This document shows positions 16,076-22,900 of a stretch of DNA of 24,847 nt, in pieces; the stretch's first letter is position 1, and the number at the start of each line of letters is the position of its first letter. This stretch comes from an uncultured Clostridium sp. (GTDB taxonomy: Bacteria; Bacillota; Clostridia; Christensenellales; Borkfalkiaceae). A program made the position numbers and the translations under genes. Where the stretch lies: positions 1-24,847 of the forward strand of contig USMU01000019.1 of the NCBI GenBank assembly GCA_900555925.1. Direction: 5' to 3'. Under the pieces are notes generated by a model. That model worked only from the letters and a program-made list of their open reading frames with translations, did not search any database and was not told the DNA's origin.

Positions 16076-16798
16076 CCCTTTCCGATTGAGAAATTTCAAA
16101 AACGATTTCTTTACTTCCTGCGCCTTTCGGCGGCTGATCAAAAGCCGATCGCCCGTCGTCGTCAATACTTCTTCCTTGTCTATCCTTCGGATATAACGCA
16201 TATTTACCAAATAGCTCTTATGGACGCGAATGATGTCGTAATTCTTAAAATTTTCCTCCAATTCGTCCATGGTCATGCTTAAACCCACGGGTTCTCTTTC
16301 CTCCGCTATATGGATATATTGATTGTTCTTGAAACTCTCTATATAGACGATATCGTTCAGACGTATGTTTACGATGGAGGAATTTTTATTGATTCTGAAC
16401 GTTACCGCTTTGTCATTGTCGAGCCGTTCCCGTATATACGCATATACGGCCTCCGTTATCTCCGTATTGAATCTGCCTTTCCTGACAAATCGGAAAGGCG
16501 TCACTACAAAGCTGTCGAATACCTTTTCTTCCCTCGACGATACAAAAACGATCGTCGGCGGAGCTTTTTGTTCGCGGAGCTTTTTCGCCAGACTGATTCC
16601 GTCCGTACCCGGCATGTCGATGTCGAGAAAGACGAGATCGTAGTCCGAATTTTCCGACACCGCACAAAATTTTTCCGAACCGAGATATTTATCCGTCCTC
16701 GCCTCTATCCCGCACTGCTCAAACGTCTTTGTGATTTTGGCGCATATTGCCTCCAACGCAATCCGTTCATCATCGCAGACTGCAATTTTAATGACCAT
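16064..16798 (-). CDS. LytTR-family (AgrA-like) response regulator
   Basis: A 244-residue transcription factor. The receiver domain (1-120) begins VIKIAVCDDE with the acidic pair and has the phosphorylation site Asp59 in VFLDIDMPGTDG, followed by IVFVSSREE. The LytTR DNA-binding domain (about 140-240) contains VYIESFKNNQYIHI, FIRVHKSYLVN-like IIRVHKSYLVNMRYI and DRLLISRRKAQEVK. Such regulators bind direct repeats upstream of target promoters and control surface, biofilm or peptide-signalling genes. The start at 16798 lies 11 nt inside the end of the kinase gene. Its ribosome binding site can only be the run of 12 G that ends 6 nt before the ATG, an unusual arrangement. The operon ends in a terminator that overlaps its stop codon. 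Targets are unknown; the neighbouring SGNH genes are one candidate by position only. Confidence 0.93.
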   Translation of the reverse strand: MVIKIAVCDDERIALEAICAKITKTFEQCGIEARTDKYLGSEKFCAVSENSDYDLVFLDIDMPGTDGISLAKKLREQKAPPTIVFVSSREEKVFDSFVVTPFRFVRKGRFNTEITEAVYAYIRERLDNDKAVTFRINKNSSIVNIRLNDIVYIESFKNNQYIHIAEEREPVGLSMTMDELEENFKNYDIIRVHKSYLVNMRYIRRIDKEEVLTTTGDRLLISRRKAQEVKKSFLKFLNRKGKEA

Positions 16799-18152
16799 TT
16801 AATACCCCCCCCCCCCATTTCATATCCAGCATCAGCTGTGCGATAAATTCATTTTTACGGATATCGTAATTCACGGCGCCGTTATATTTCTTTACCGTCT
16901 TTTCGACAATTTTATGCCCGAGGCCGTGATTGTTTCCGTCTCCCTTTCGGCTGCGGAGCAACAGCGTTTCCCCGCGTTCTTCCTCGTTCATTTCTCCGAG
17001 AAAGTTACGGCAACATACGACAAGATAATCCTGTTTTACCGCCATTTCAAAAAGAATGGGCCTTTGAGTGCTCTCCCTGCGGACACACGCCTCCATCGCA
17101 TTGTCGATGATATTCGTCAGCAGACTGCAAATATCGTTCGGCGCGAACGGCAACTGCGGCGGCACGTTTACTTTACAATCCAAAATAATCCGATTCACCT
17201 TGCATTTCTGCATCTCCATATTCAAAATCGCACTGATTTCTTTATTCCCACAGTCGATATACGATAATTTATCCGATACCGTAACGGCAAGATTCGAGAA
17301 ATACTCCTTCAATTTATCATACTTCCCGTTTTCAAGCAAAATACTCATCGTCGTCAGCTGGTTCTTGATGTCGTGCCTCAGTTCCCGCATATCGATAATC
17401 GATTGCTCCGATAACTTCATCATGGAATTCGAGGCCATCAAAAATTCATTCTCTTTCTGCAATATCGTTTGCTGCATTCGTTCGTTACAGGCACTCCTCC
17501 ATAAAAAATAATTTTCAAGCACAATGACATATATCGCCACGAGTACCGCGACGTAAAACCGATCCTCCGAAGAGGGATTCCCCGGCCCCATGCTCGCCGT
17601 ATGAAAATAAATCAAAAATGCCGCCGCAAATACCGGAACTTCTATCATCCCGACAAAACTTATCGAAATATCCTCAATCTGCTTAATCGAATATCTATAC
17701 AGAAAAAATACACACAACAATATCAAAAGATAACTCACCAAAGTCCAAGGACTCATGTGGCCGGGAACGTGACCGCTCGAAACAAGCTCCACGAACCTCG
17801 CGCCCAGCTCGGTCACCGTGATGATCGTACAATATAAAACCGAAGACATGATCAGCCGTTGATACAAACCGAATTTGCAGAAAAATATACAATAAACGGA
17901 AAGCACCAAAAGATGCGAAATAAAAAATCCGATTCCGTTTAGCCTCGGCAAAATCTTTGCCAAAACAATGAAAACGGTATTCACCAATAATTCCGCAATA
18001 AACAAGACGACCGTCTTTCCGAAAAATATCGCCAAAGATTTTCCCTCTCGCACAGGAGGACTTAAAATAAAGGCTATCGAAAATGCCACCACAACAAATT
18101 GGACAACAAAAGTATAATTCGTTAAAAACTTTAACAACTCTTCTAAAAACAT
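16788..18152 (-). CDS. AgrC-like sensor histidine kinase
   Basis: A 454-residue membrane histidine kinase partnering the LytTR regulator. The first 210 residues hold about six membrane helices that form the sensor. A coiled linker leads to the dimerisation segment LRHDIKNQL with phospho-accepting His260, and a GHKL ATPase domain with the N box NIIDNAMEAC and the G box GLGHKIVEKTVKKYNG. I chose the ATG at 18152, which follows AGGGGAT with 6-nt spacing, over an ATG 21 nt upstream that has no ribosome binding site. AgrC-type kinases usually sense peptides, but no AgrB/AgrD-like genes are visible nearby. The C-terminus ends WGGGVLNGH because the frame runs through 12 consecutive G, so changes in that tract would alter the last residues. 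Confidence 0.92.
   Translation of the reverse strand: MFLEELLKFLTNYTFVVQFVVVAFSIAFILSPPVREGKSLAIFFGKTVVLFIAELLVNTVFIVLAKILPRLNGIGFFISHLLVLSVYCIFFCKFGLYQRLIMSSVLYCTIITVTELGARFVELVSSGHVPGHMSPWTLVSYLLILLCVFFLYRYSIKQIEDISISFVGMIEVPVFAAAFLIYFHTASMGPGNPSSEDRFYVAVLVAIYVIVLENYFLWRSACNERMQQTILQKENEFLMASNSMMKLSEQSIIDMRELRHDIKNQLTTMSILLENGKYDKLKEYFSNLAVTVSDKLSYIDCGNKEISAILNMEMQKCKVNRIILDCKVNVPPQLPFAPNDICSLLTNIIDNAMEACVRRESTQRPILFEMAVKQDYLVVCCRNFLGEMNEEERGETLLLRSRKGDGNNHGLGHKIVEKTVKKYNGAVNYDIRKNEFIAQLMLDMKWGGGVLNGH
16805..16816 (-). repeat. Homopolymer of 12 G (coding strand) at the kinase/regulator junction
   Basis: Twelve C on the plus strand are read as TGG GGG GGG GGG GTA in the kinase. The tract sits inside the last codons of the kinase and 6 nt before the regulator ATG, so it doubles as the Shine-Dalgarno sequence (G pairs with both C and U of the anti-SD). 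With 11 G the kinase would end WGGGY; with 13 G it would run on about 30 residues into the regulator gene. Confidence 0.95.
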
Positions 18153-18191
18153 TTTATCCCCTATCTTCGGCATTTGTATTTGATATTTTGT

Positions 18192-18220
18192 ATTATATCC
18201 CGATACGAAAAAAAAGTCAA
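18192..18220 (-). promoter_or_regulatory. Promoter of the two-component operon
   Basis: TTGACT (18220-18215), a 17-nt spacer and a perfect TATAAT (18197-18192). The predicted start near 18185 leaves about 33 nt before the kinase ATG at 18152, which supports that start over the one at 18173. Confidence 0.82.
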
Positions 18221-18462
18221 GTCTTATCTTAAAATAAAAGTTCCGAAACTATGCGCCCCTTTTACGGACAAGGTCAAAAACTATTCCTGCTCCAATACCG
18301 TTTCTTCAAATTCGCTCGCGACGTCATGGTCGCCATAACGACATAGATTTTATAAACAAAACTAATTATTTTTATCGTCCAAATGTCTTAAACCTGACAA
18401 AAACTGTATATGTTTTTAATTTGGATTAAACAACAATATAATGCTTTTTTCCGATAAATAAC
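18221..18462. other. A/T-rich intergenic stretch upstream of the kinase promoter
   Basis: It lies between the kinase promoter and the terminator of the tRNA gene. I found no coding frame with a ribosome binding site, including no small peptide precursor for the AgrC-like kinase. There is a 5-bp GCGAC/GTCGC inverted repeat near 18321-18336 and scattered TATAAT-like words, none convincing as part of a gene. Confidence 0.45.
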
Positions 18463-18503
18463 AAAAAAGTCGTAATTTCCTTTCGACAAATTACGACTTT
18501 TTC
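18463..18503 (-). terminator. Terminator of the tRNA-Ser gene
   Basis: A perfect 15-bp stem, AAAAAGTCGTAATTT (18464-18478) with AAATTACGACTTTTT (18488-18502), and a 9-nt loop. On the minus strand it starts about 5 nt after the CCA end and runs into TTTTTTG. Its A/T-flanked form would also stop transcription on the plus strand. Confidence 0.9.
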
Positions 18504-18507
18504 TTTT

Positions 18508-18596
18508 TGGCGGAGTGTGAGGGATTCGAACCCCCGTGGACTTGCGCCCAAACGGTTTTCAAGACCGCCTCGTTATGACCGCTTCGATAACACTCC
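18508..18596 (-). tRNA. tRNA-Ser (anticodon UGA), CCA encoded
   Basis: Minus-strand cloverleaf: 7-bp acceptor GGAGTGT/ACACTCC, anticodon loop CTTGAAA with anticodon TGA, the long variable arm expected of class II tRNA-Ser, T loop TTCGAAT, discriminator G and a genomically encoded CCA at 18510-18508. Length is 89 nt with CCA. It reads UCN serine codons, UCA in particular. It has its own promoter and terminator. Confidence 0.95.
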
Positions 18597-18613
18597 GTAT
18601 GTTTTCTATTTTT

Positions 18614-18642
18614 ATTATACCTCCTTTTCGAAGAATTGTCAA
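18614..18642 (-). promoter_or_regulatory. Consensus promoter of tRNA-Ser
   Basis: TTGACA (18642-18637), a 17-nt spacer and TATAAT (18619-18614): 12 of 12 consensus positions on the minus strand, ending 18 nt before the tRNA 5' end. It diverges from the promoter of the potassium transporter. Confidence 0.9.
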
Positions 18643-18701
18643 TGCTTTTTCACTTTTCGAATTTATTTTTCCTATTTCTGTCATCAATATGCCTTTCCTG
18701 T

Positions 18702-18730
18702 TTGACATCCCTACGGGTTTGTGCTACAAT
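18702..18730 (+). promoter_or_regulatory. Promoter of the potassium uptake genes
   Basis: TTGACA (18702-18707), a 17-nt spacer and TACAAT (18725-18730) with an extended TGC before the -10. The start near 18737 leaves only about 22 nt of leader, so there is no room for a c-di-AMP riboswitch of the ydaO type. Confidence 0.87.
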
Positions 18731-18758
18731 ACTCTCAAAGATTTTTCGGAAAAACATC

Positions 18759-20123
18759 ATGAAACTGAAAACCAAATCGAAACTATCCGTTTGGCAGTAT
18801 CTTTCTTTGGGATATCTGACCGTCATTCTCATCGGAAGCGCTCTCCTCATGCTTCCCTTCGCCACCAAAGCCGGGGAATCCACTACCTATATCAACGCCC
18901 TCTTTACTTCCACTTCGGCGACCTGCGTCACGGGACTCGTCCCCTATGATACCAATACTCATTGGAGCATTTTCGGCCAGGTCGTCATTATTCTGCTCAT
19001 TCAGACGGGCGGACTCGGATTCATGACTTTTGTTTCCGTGCTCATCAACATCTTAGGAAGAAATCTCGGACTCTATGAAAAGAAGGCCTTCATGCATTCC
19101 GCGGGGGAAGGCAATCTGAGCGGCATTCGCCGATTGATCCGCCGCATATTCATCGGAACCGCCATTTTCGAGGGGTTGGGCGCCGTATTTCTTTCCATTC
19201 GTTTCATTCCCGATTTCGGAATCGGAAAGGGAATCTATTATTCTATATGGCACTCCGTTTCCGCCTTCTGCAACGCAGGATTCGACCTCATGGGAGGTTT
19301 ATTCGGAGGCGAAAAATTCGTTTCTTTTACCCATTACGCCACCGATCCCGTCGTCTCCCTCACTATCTCTTTCCTCATCATCATCGGAGGCTTGGGCTTC
19401 TGCGTCTGGGGAGATATCGTAGATACCAGATGTAATTTCAAAAAATTCCGTCTGCATACCAAAGTCGTATTGTTTGTCAATACCCTCCTTCTCCTCATTT
19501 CTACTTTACTCTTTTTCTTTTTCGAGCGAAATAATCCCACTTACGGGGATTTCTCTTTGGGGGACAAATGGTTGGTTGCGTTCTTTAATGCCACTACTCC
19601 CCGCACGGCCGGCTTCAATACCGTTGACCTCTCCTCTCTCTCCGACAGCGGATACCTTTTGACCGTCATGCTCATGTTTATCGGCGGAAGCTCCGGCTCC
19701 ACCGCGGGCGGCATTAAAGTAAACACGCTCGCCGTTATTCTCATGGGAATGATAGCGGCTTTCCGCGGACGCAAGGACATCGATATTGGAAAGCGCAGAG
19801 TTGCCTATTCCCTCGTGCATCAGGCGCTCGCCGTCTTCGTTTCCTGCCTCATCGTCGTCATGACCGCTACTTTATTCATCTGCGCCGCCGAACCCGATAC
19901 GGTCGCTCCTTTCAAAGAAGTACTCTTTGAAACGGTTTCGGCGTTGGGAACCGTGGGACTGAGTATGTCCCTCACCCCTACCCTCTCCGCCATATCCAAA
20001 ATCATCCTCATTCTCCTCATGTATACCGGAAGAGTCGGAATTCTGACGCTGGCGCTCGCCTTCGGGGAAAGCAGAAAGACCACAGAAGTCAGAAAGCCGC
20101 TCGATACGCTTTTGATTGGCTGA
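18759..20123 (+). CDS. ktrB: TrkH/KtrB-family potassium channel-type transporter subunit
   Basis: A 454-residue membrane subunit of a Ktr-type potassium uptake system. It has the four-fold membrane-pore-membrane layout with one filter segment per repeat: TSATCVTGL, SAFCNAGFD, ATTPRTAGFNT and SALGTVGLS. The third repeat contains the Gly-rich intramembrane stretch GGSSGSTAGGIK that gates KtrB. The length fits KtrB (about 450) rather than the longer TrkH. I chose the ATG at 18759 (MKLKTKSKLS) because it lies just after the predicted transcription start; the frame open further upstream would begin before the promoter. The ribosome binding site is weak (CGGAAAAA). The regulatory subunit follows 33 nt later. 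The symbol is by family resemblance, not proof of ion specificity. Confidence 0.93.
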   Translation: MKLKTKSKLSVWQYLSLGYLTVILIGSALLMLPFATKAGESTTYINALFTSTSATCVTGLVPYDTNTHWSIFGQVVIILLIQTGGLGFMTFVSVLINILGRNLGLYEKKAFMHSAGEGNLSGIRRLIRRIFIGTAIFEGLGAVFLSIRFIPDFGIGKGIYYSIWHSVSAFCNAGFDLMGGLFGGEKFVSFTHYATDPVVSLTISFLIIIGGLGFCVWGDIVDTRCNFKKFRLHTKVVLFVNTLLLLISTLLFFFFERNNPTYGDFSLGDKWLVAFFNATTPRTAGFNTVDLSSLSDSGYLLTVMLMFIGGSSGSTAGGIKVNTLAVILMGMIAAFRGRKDIDIGKRRVAYSLVHQALAVFVSCLIVVMTATLFICAAEPDTVAPFKEVLFETVSALGTVGLSMSLTPTLSAISKIILILLMYTGRVGILTLALAFGESRKTTEVRKPLDTLLIG

Positions 20124-20156
20124 TCGATACAGAAGTTTTAAGGAGTACAATTTACT

Positions 20157-20813
20157 ATGAAATCCATTTTACTGATAGGTATGGGAAAATTCGGTCAAAC
20201 GTTGGGCGAAAGATTTCTGAGCATGGGCGACGAAGTGATGATCGTAGACAAAAACGAATCCATCATCAACGCCTTGGCCCCCAAGTATACGGGCGCCCTC
20301 ATTGCAAATTGCATGAATGCCGATAGTCTCGCCACAATGGATATTCCCTCGTTCGATATCTGCGTCGTGGCAATCGGAGACGATTTCCAATCCTCCCTCG
20401 AAATTACTTCCCTGTTGAAGGATTTGGGAGCAAAATACGTCGTATCCAAAGCGACGACGGAAATCCAGCGGAAATTCCTCCTTCGCAACGGCGCGGACGA
20501 AGTCGTTTATCCCGACCACGATATTGCTGAAAAGCTGGCCGTTAAGCTCAATGCCGCAAAAGTATACGATTATATCGAGTTGGATTCGGAATACTCTATT
20601 TTTGAAATCGCCGTCCCCAACGAGTGGTACAAAAAGAAAATCGTCGATGTCGACCCGCGCAGAAGATACGGCATCAATATCCTCACCATTAAAAAAGACC
20701 ATGCCATCGTTCCCTCCCCGGATGCGGAATATTTATTCTCGGAAGGAGATCACATGGTTGTTTTCGGAAATACCGAAAAAATTCTCGCTTTCGCAAACAA
20801 GAAAAAGAAATAA
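20157..20813 (+). CDS. ktrA: KtrA/TrkA-family regulatory subunit (RCK domains)
   Basis: A 218-residue cytoplasmic gating subunit for the preceding transporter. The RCK_N Rossmann domain (1-125) starts KSILLIGMGKFGQTLGERF, and Asp31 in VMIVDKNE is placed to bind the nucleotide ribose. The RCK_C domain (about 135-215; YSIFEIAVPNEWYKKKIVDVD ... FSEGDHMVVFG) is where c-di-AMP binds in relatives. AAGGAG lies 11 nt before the ATG. Length is typical for KtrA (about 220). With ktrB it forms a two-gene operon that ends at the hairpin at 20937. Confidence 0.94.
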   Translation: MKSILLIGMGKFGQTLGERFLSMGDEVMIVDKNESIINALAPKYTGALIANCMNADSLATMDIPSFDICVVAIGDDFQSSLEITSLLKDLGAKYVVSKATTEIQRKFLLRNGADEVVYPDHDIAEKLAVKLNAAKVYDYIELDSEYSIFEIAVPNEWYKKKIVDVDPRRRYGINILTIKKDHAIVPSPDAEYLFSEGDHMVVFGNTEKILAFANKKKK

Positions 20814-20936
20814 ATCGTAAAGAGCGGACAAAAGATACAGGCGGCATAGAAACGAGACAAATAAGTCGCCGGATTAAAAAAACAGATAAATCCTGAAACA
20901 GGCAAAGCAGTAAAGTGCAGAAATAAAACAAAACAT

Positions 20937-20965
20937 AAAAATCCTCCGCATAGCGGAGGATTTTT
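20937..20965. terminator. Bidirectional terminator between ktrA and the four-helix membrane protein gene
   Basis: AAAAATCCTCCGC (20937-20949), a 3-nt ATA loop and GCGGAGGATTTTT (20953-20965) make a 13-bp perfect stem with A and T flanks, able to end transcripts from both convergent operons. It lies 123 nt after the ktrA stop and 10 nt after the end of the opposite gene. Confidence 0.92.
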
Positions 20966-20974
20966 ATGTTGTTA

Positions 20975-21415
20975 CTACAACCGCTCGTATTTCTTTTTGA
21001 ATACGATTCCCGCAGTCATCGACGCCGCCGTAAGGAGTGCGCACACAGCCGCGCGGATCAGTCCGCCCCAGGAAAATTCGGATGCGAGATGTACGGCGAC
21101 CATGAGAAAGCACACGACGCCCACCCAGCCGAGTATGAAAAATATATTTCTCAGAGCATGGCAGCGCGCTTTATCCCGAAAATCGGGCTGTTTCCGTTCT
21201 TCTTCGGGCGCGGCGTACTTATCTAAACCGTAAATTCCGAAAAACAACAGTACTCCGCCGATCGCCGCAATACCGAGCCCTATGAGGGCTTCCAACCAAC
21301 CGGAAGCAAAGGAGACGAAGCCGTAAACACCTCCTCCGATCGTCAAAAATCCCCCCGCGATCACTTCACCGATCGCCGAATCATATCTTTTCGGTCTTCT
21401 TCCGTAATCTCTCAT
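20975..21415 (-). CDS. Membrane protein, 146 aa, function unknown
   Basis: A 146-residue protein with four hydrophobic segments (roughly AIGEVIAGGFLTIGGGVYGF, LIGLGIAAIGGVLLFFGIYG, ALRNIFFILGWVGVVCFLMV and LIRAAVCALLTAASMTAGIV), a basic N-terminus (MRDYGRRPKRYD) and a charged central loop AAPEEERKQPDFRDK. I do not recognise the family. The ATG at 21415 has AAAGGAT just upstream. It starts 30 nt after the degV stop and shares the transcript, ending at the bidirectional terminator. Nothing shows a functional link to DegV. Confidence 0.75.
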   Translation of the reverse strand: MRDYGRRPKRYDSAIGEVIAGGFLTIGGGVYGFVSFASGWLEALIGLGIAAIGGVLLFFGIYGLDKYAAPEEERKQPDFRDKARCHALRNIFFILGWVGVVCFLMVAVHLASEFSWGGLIRAAVCALLTAASMTAGIVFKKKYERL

Positions 21416-21445
21416 AATCCTTTTTCTCCGTTAGCCCTCTGACTC

Positions 21446-22321
21446 TCAGCGGTGACGTCCCCTGAAAAACAATGCTACCGTCCCCGCACCCGCGTGCGTA
21501 CCGATGACGGGACCGATATAGCTCACTAAAATTTCGTGACCGGGGAATTTTTCTTCAAGGAGACGAATGAGATAATCCACATCCTCCCGGCAATCGCCGT
21601 GACTGATAAAAATGGGATCGTCCTTTTCCATCGTCTGCAACGCTTCCATATACTTCACGAGCGCCTGAACGGATTTCTTTCTGCCCATCGTCTTGGATAC
21701 CGGAACGAGATGCCCCGCGTCGTCCACGTGAAGCACGGGCTTGATGTTCAGTACGGAGCCCATCACCGCGGTAGCCGTAGAAACCCGTCCGCCGCGTTTC
21801 AAATGGAACAGGTTATCGACCGTAAAATAATGGCAGATATGCGGTTTGAGCGACTCGGCATATTCCGCCGTTTCCTCTATCGTCGCCCCCGAATCCGCCT
21901 TTTTCACGACGTAATCCACGAAAAGCCCCTCGCCCATGGACGCACAAAGCGAATCCACCACCAAAACCGTCCGATCGGGGTATTTTTCTTTGAGTTCCTT
22001 CGCCGCTACACGATAGCTCCCCTCCGTACCCGAAAGTCCGGAGGAAAACGCGAGAACCAAAACGTCCCGACCCGCGGAGAGAAATTTTTCAAAATGCGTC
22101 TTTGCCGCCTCCGCCGTCACCTGATAGGTCGTCGGCATGGCTCCCGCACGGAGCTTCGCGTAAAACGCCTTTGCGTCGATCCGCTCCCCGTCCTCTCCTT
22201 CATAGTTGGTTCCGTCCATCAAAAAGCCGAGATGAATACATTCCAGCCCATGCTCTTTATAATATTCTTCGGGCAGATCGCAGGAAGAATCCGTAACGAT
22301 TTCAAAAAGTCTCTTTTCCAT
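21446..22321 (-). CDS. DegV family fatty acid-binding protein
   Basis: A 291-residue DegV-family protein, of the length usual for the family (about 280-290). Members bind a fatty acid in a two-domain pocket and in some species feed it to the FakA kinase. Signatures: EIVTDSSCDLPEEYY at the N-terminus, TTYQVT near residue 64, VLVLAFSSGLSGTEGSYRVA with the Ser/Thr carboxylate-binding site, FTVDNLFHLKRGGRVSTATA and GPVIGTHAGAGTVALFF at the end. GGAG lies about 10 nt before the ATG, and a consensus promoter is at 22373-22401. No fakA-like gene is in the window, which is normal for the many scattered degV copies of Clostridia. Lipid specificity is unknown. Confidence 0.94.
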   Translation of the reverse strand: MEKRLFEIVTDSSCDLPEEYYKEHGLECIHLGFLMDGTNYEGEDGERIDAKAFYAKLRAGAMPTTYQVTAEAAKTHFEKFLSAGRDVLVLAFSSGLSGTEGSYRVAAKELKEKYPDRTVLVVDSLCASMGEGLFVDYVVKKADSGATIEETAEYAESLKPHICHYFTVDNLFHLKRGGRVSTATAVMGSVLNIKPVLHVDDAGHLVPVSKTMGRKKSVQALVKYMEALQTMEKDDPIFISHGDCREDVDYLIRLLEEKFPGHEILVSYIGPVIGTHAGAGTVALFFRGRHR

Positions 22322-22372
22322 AAGTATGTACTCCTTTATTTACATGCTATTATAATCCGTTTTACCTCTGCC

Positions 22373-22401
22373 ATTATACTATATTTCCCTCTCCCTGTCA
22401 A
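22373..22401 (-). promoter_or_regulatory. Consensus promoter of degV
   Basis: TTGACA (22401-22396), a 17-nt spacer and TATAAT (22378-22373) on the minus strand, a full consensus match. The start near 22366 gives a leader of about 45 nt. Confidence 0.9.
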
Positions 22402-22504
22402 GTCTCCGCCGTTTTCACTGACAAAAAAGAGATTTTGTTCGTATAAAAAGCCCTTTTAAGACGAAACGGGGAACGAAGGGGAAATGAGAGAATTGAGGAA
22501 TAGG

Positions 22505-22608
22505 CGGACGAACGAGCGAACGGACGAATGGGCGAATGGGCGAATGGGCGAACGAACGGACGAACGAGCGAACGGACGAGCGAACGGACGAATGGGCGAA
22601 CGGGCGAG
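22505..22608. repeat. Degenerate tetranucleotide tandem repeat, 26 units
   Basis: Read on the plus strand the stretch divides without a slip into 26 consecutive 4-mers: CGAA, CGGA, CGAG, CGGG or TGGG. CGAA fills about every second place, giving an 8-bp higher period, including three successive CGAATGGG. Purine-rich, decaying copies extend on both sides (from about 22460 and to about 22630). Since 4 is not a multiple of 3 and no unit makes a stop, long frames rich in Arg, Phe, Val and Ser appear by accident; I do not regard them as genes. It lies between the 77-aa gene and the degV promoter. Confidence 0.9.
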
Positions 22609-22654
22609 CAAATGAACAAAAAGGCGAAAGGTTTTCAGCAGAGATAAAATCGCT

Positions 22655-22888
22655 CTATTTGAGCACATTAAACTTCTTGACTCTGTCTGCCTCGAACGAA
22701 ACCGTCACTTTATATACGCCCCGTTCGCACACGATTTCCATATCGGGCAGGCCGTTCAGCTCGAAATATTCTCCGAAAGTCTTTGCAAAATCCTGCAAAA
22801 CGAGAGATTTACAGCCGTCGCTCATGACCGATTTGTCCGATTGAATGACGTTGTTCGTGCGCGCATAATTATCGTTGATTTTTCTCAT
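22655..22888 (-). CDS. Small protein, 77 aa, immediately after minD
   Basis: An unrecognised 77-residue soluble protein. The ATG at 22888 has GAGGGG 4 nt upstream and begins 12 nt after the minD stop, so they are co-transcribed. The first 25 residues are polar. After that a likely helix (KSLVLQDFAKTFGEYFEL) is followed by MEIVCERGVYKVTVSFEADRVKKF, which looks like two strands and a helix or third strand. MinE is usual in this slot in bacteria with the Min oscillator, and the helix-strand-strand order and size are loosely similar, but I see no convincing MinE motif and do not assign it. No terminator is evident after it; the tetranucleotide repeat follows. Confidence 0.65.
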   Translation of the reverse strand: MRKINDNYARTNNVIQSDKSVMSDGCKSLVLQDFAKTFGEYFELNGLPDMEIVCERGVYKVTVSFEADRVKKFNVLK

Positions 22889-22900
22889 GTTTCCCCTCTC

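Noticed and set aside
18370..18410. LytTR-type direct repeats upstream of the kinase (ACAGTTTTTG and AGGTTTAAG on the minus strand)
   Set aside because: The spacing is about 11 bp instead of about 21 and the second half-site fits poorly.
18508..18596. tRNA-Ser as an integration site of a mobile element
   Set aside because: No integrase, no duplicated tRNA 3' end and no phage or plasmid genes are visible in the window.
22505..22608. CRISPR array
   Set aside because: The period is 4/8 bp with no spacers, and no cas genes are nearby.
22398..22668. Overlapping minus-strand frames of the RPFARSFVRS type
   Set aside because: They are translations of the tetranucleotide array, open in every frame because no unit makes a stop codon; they have no ribosome binding site.
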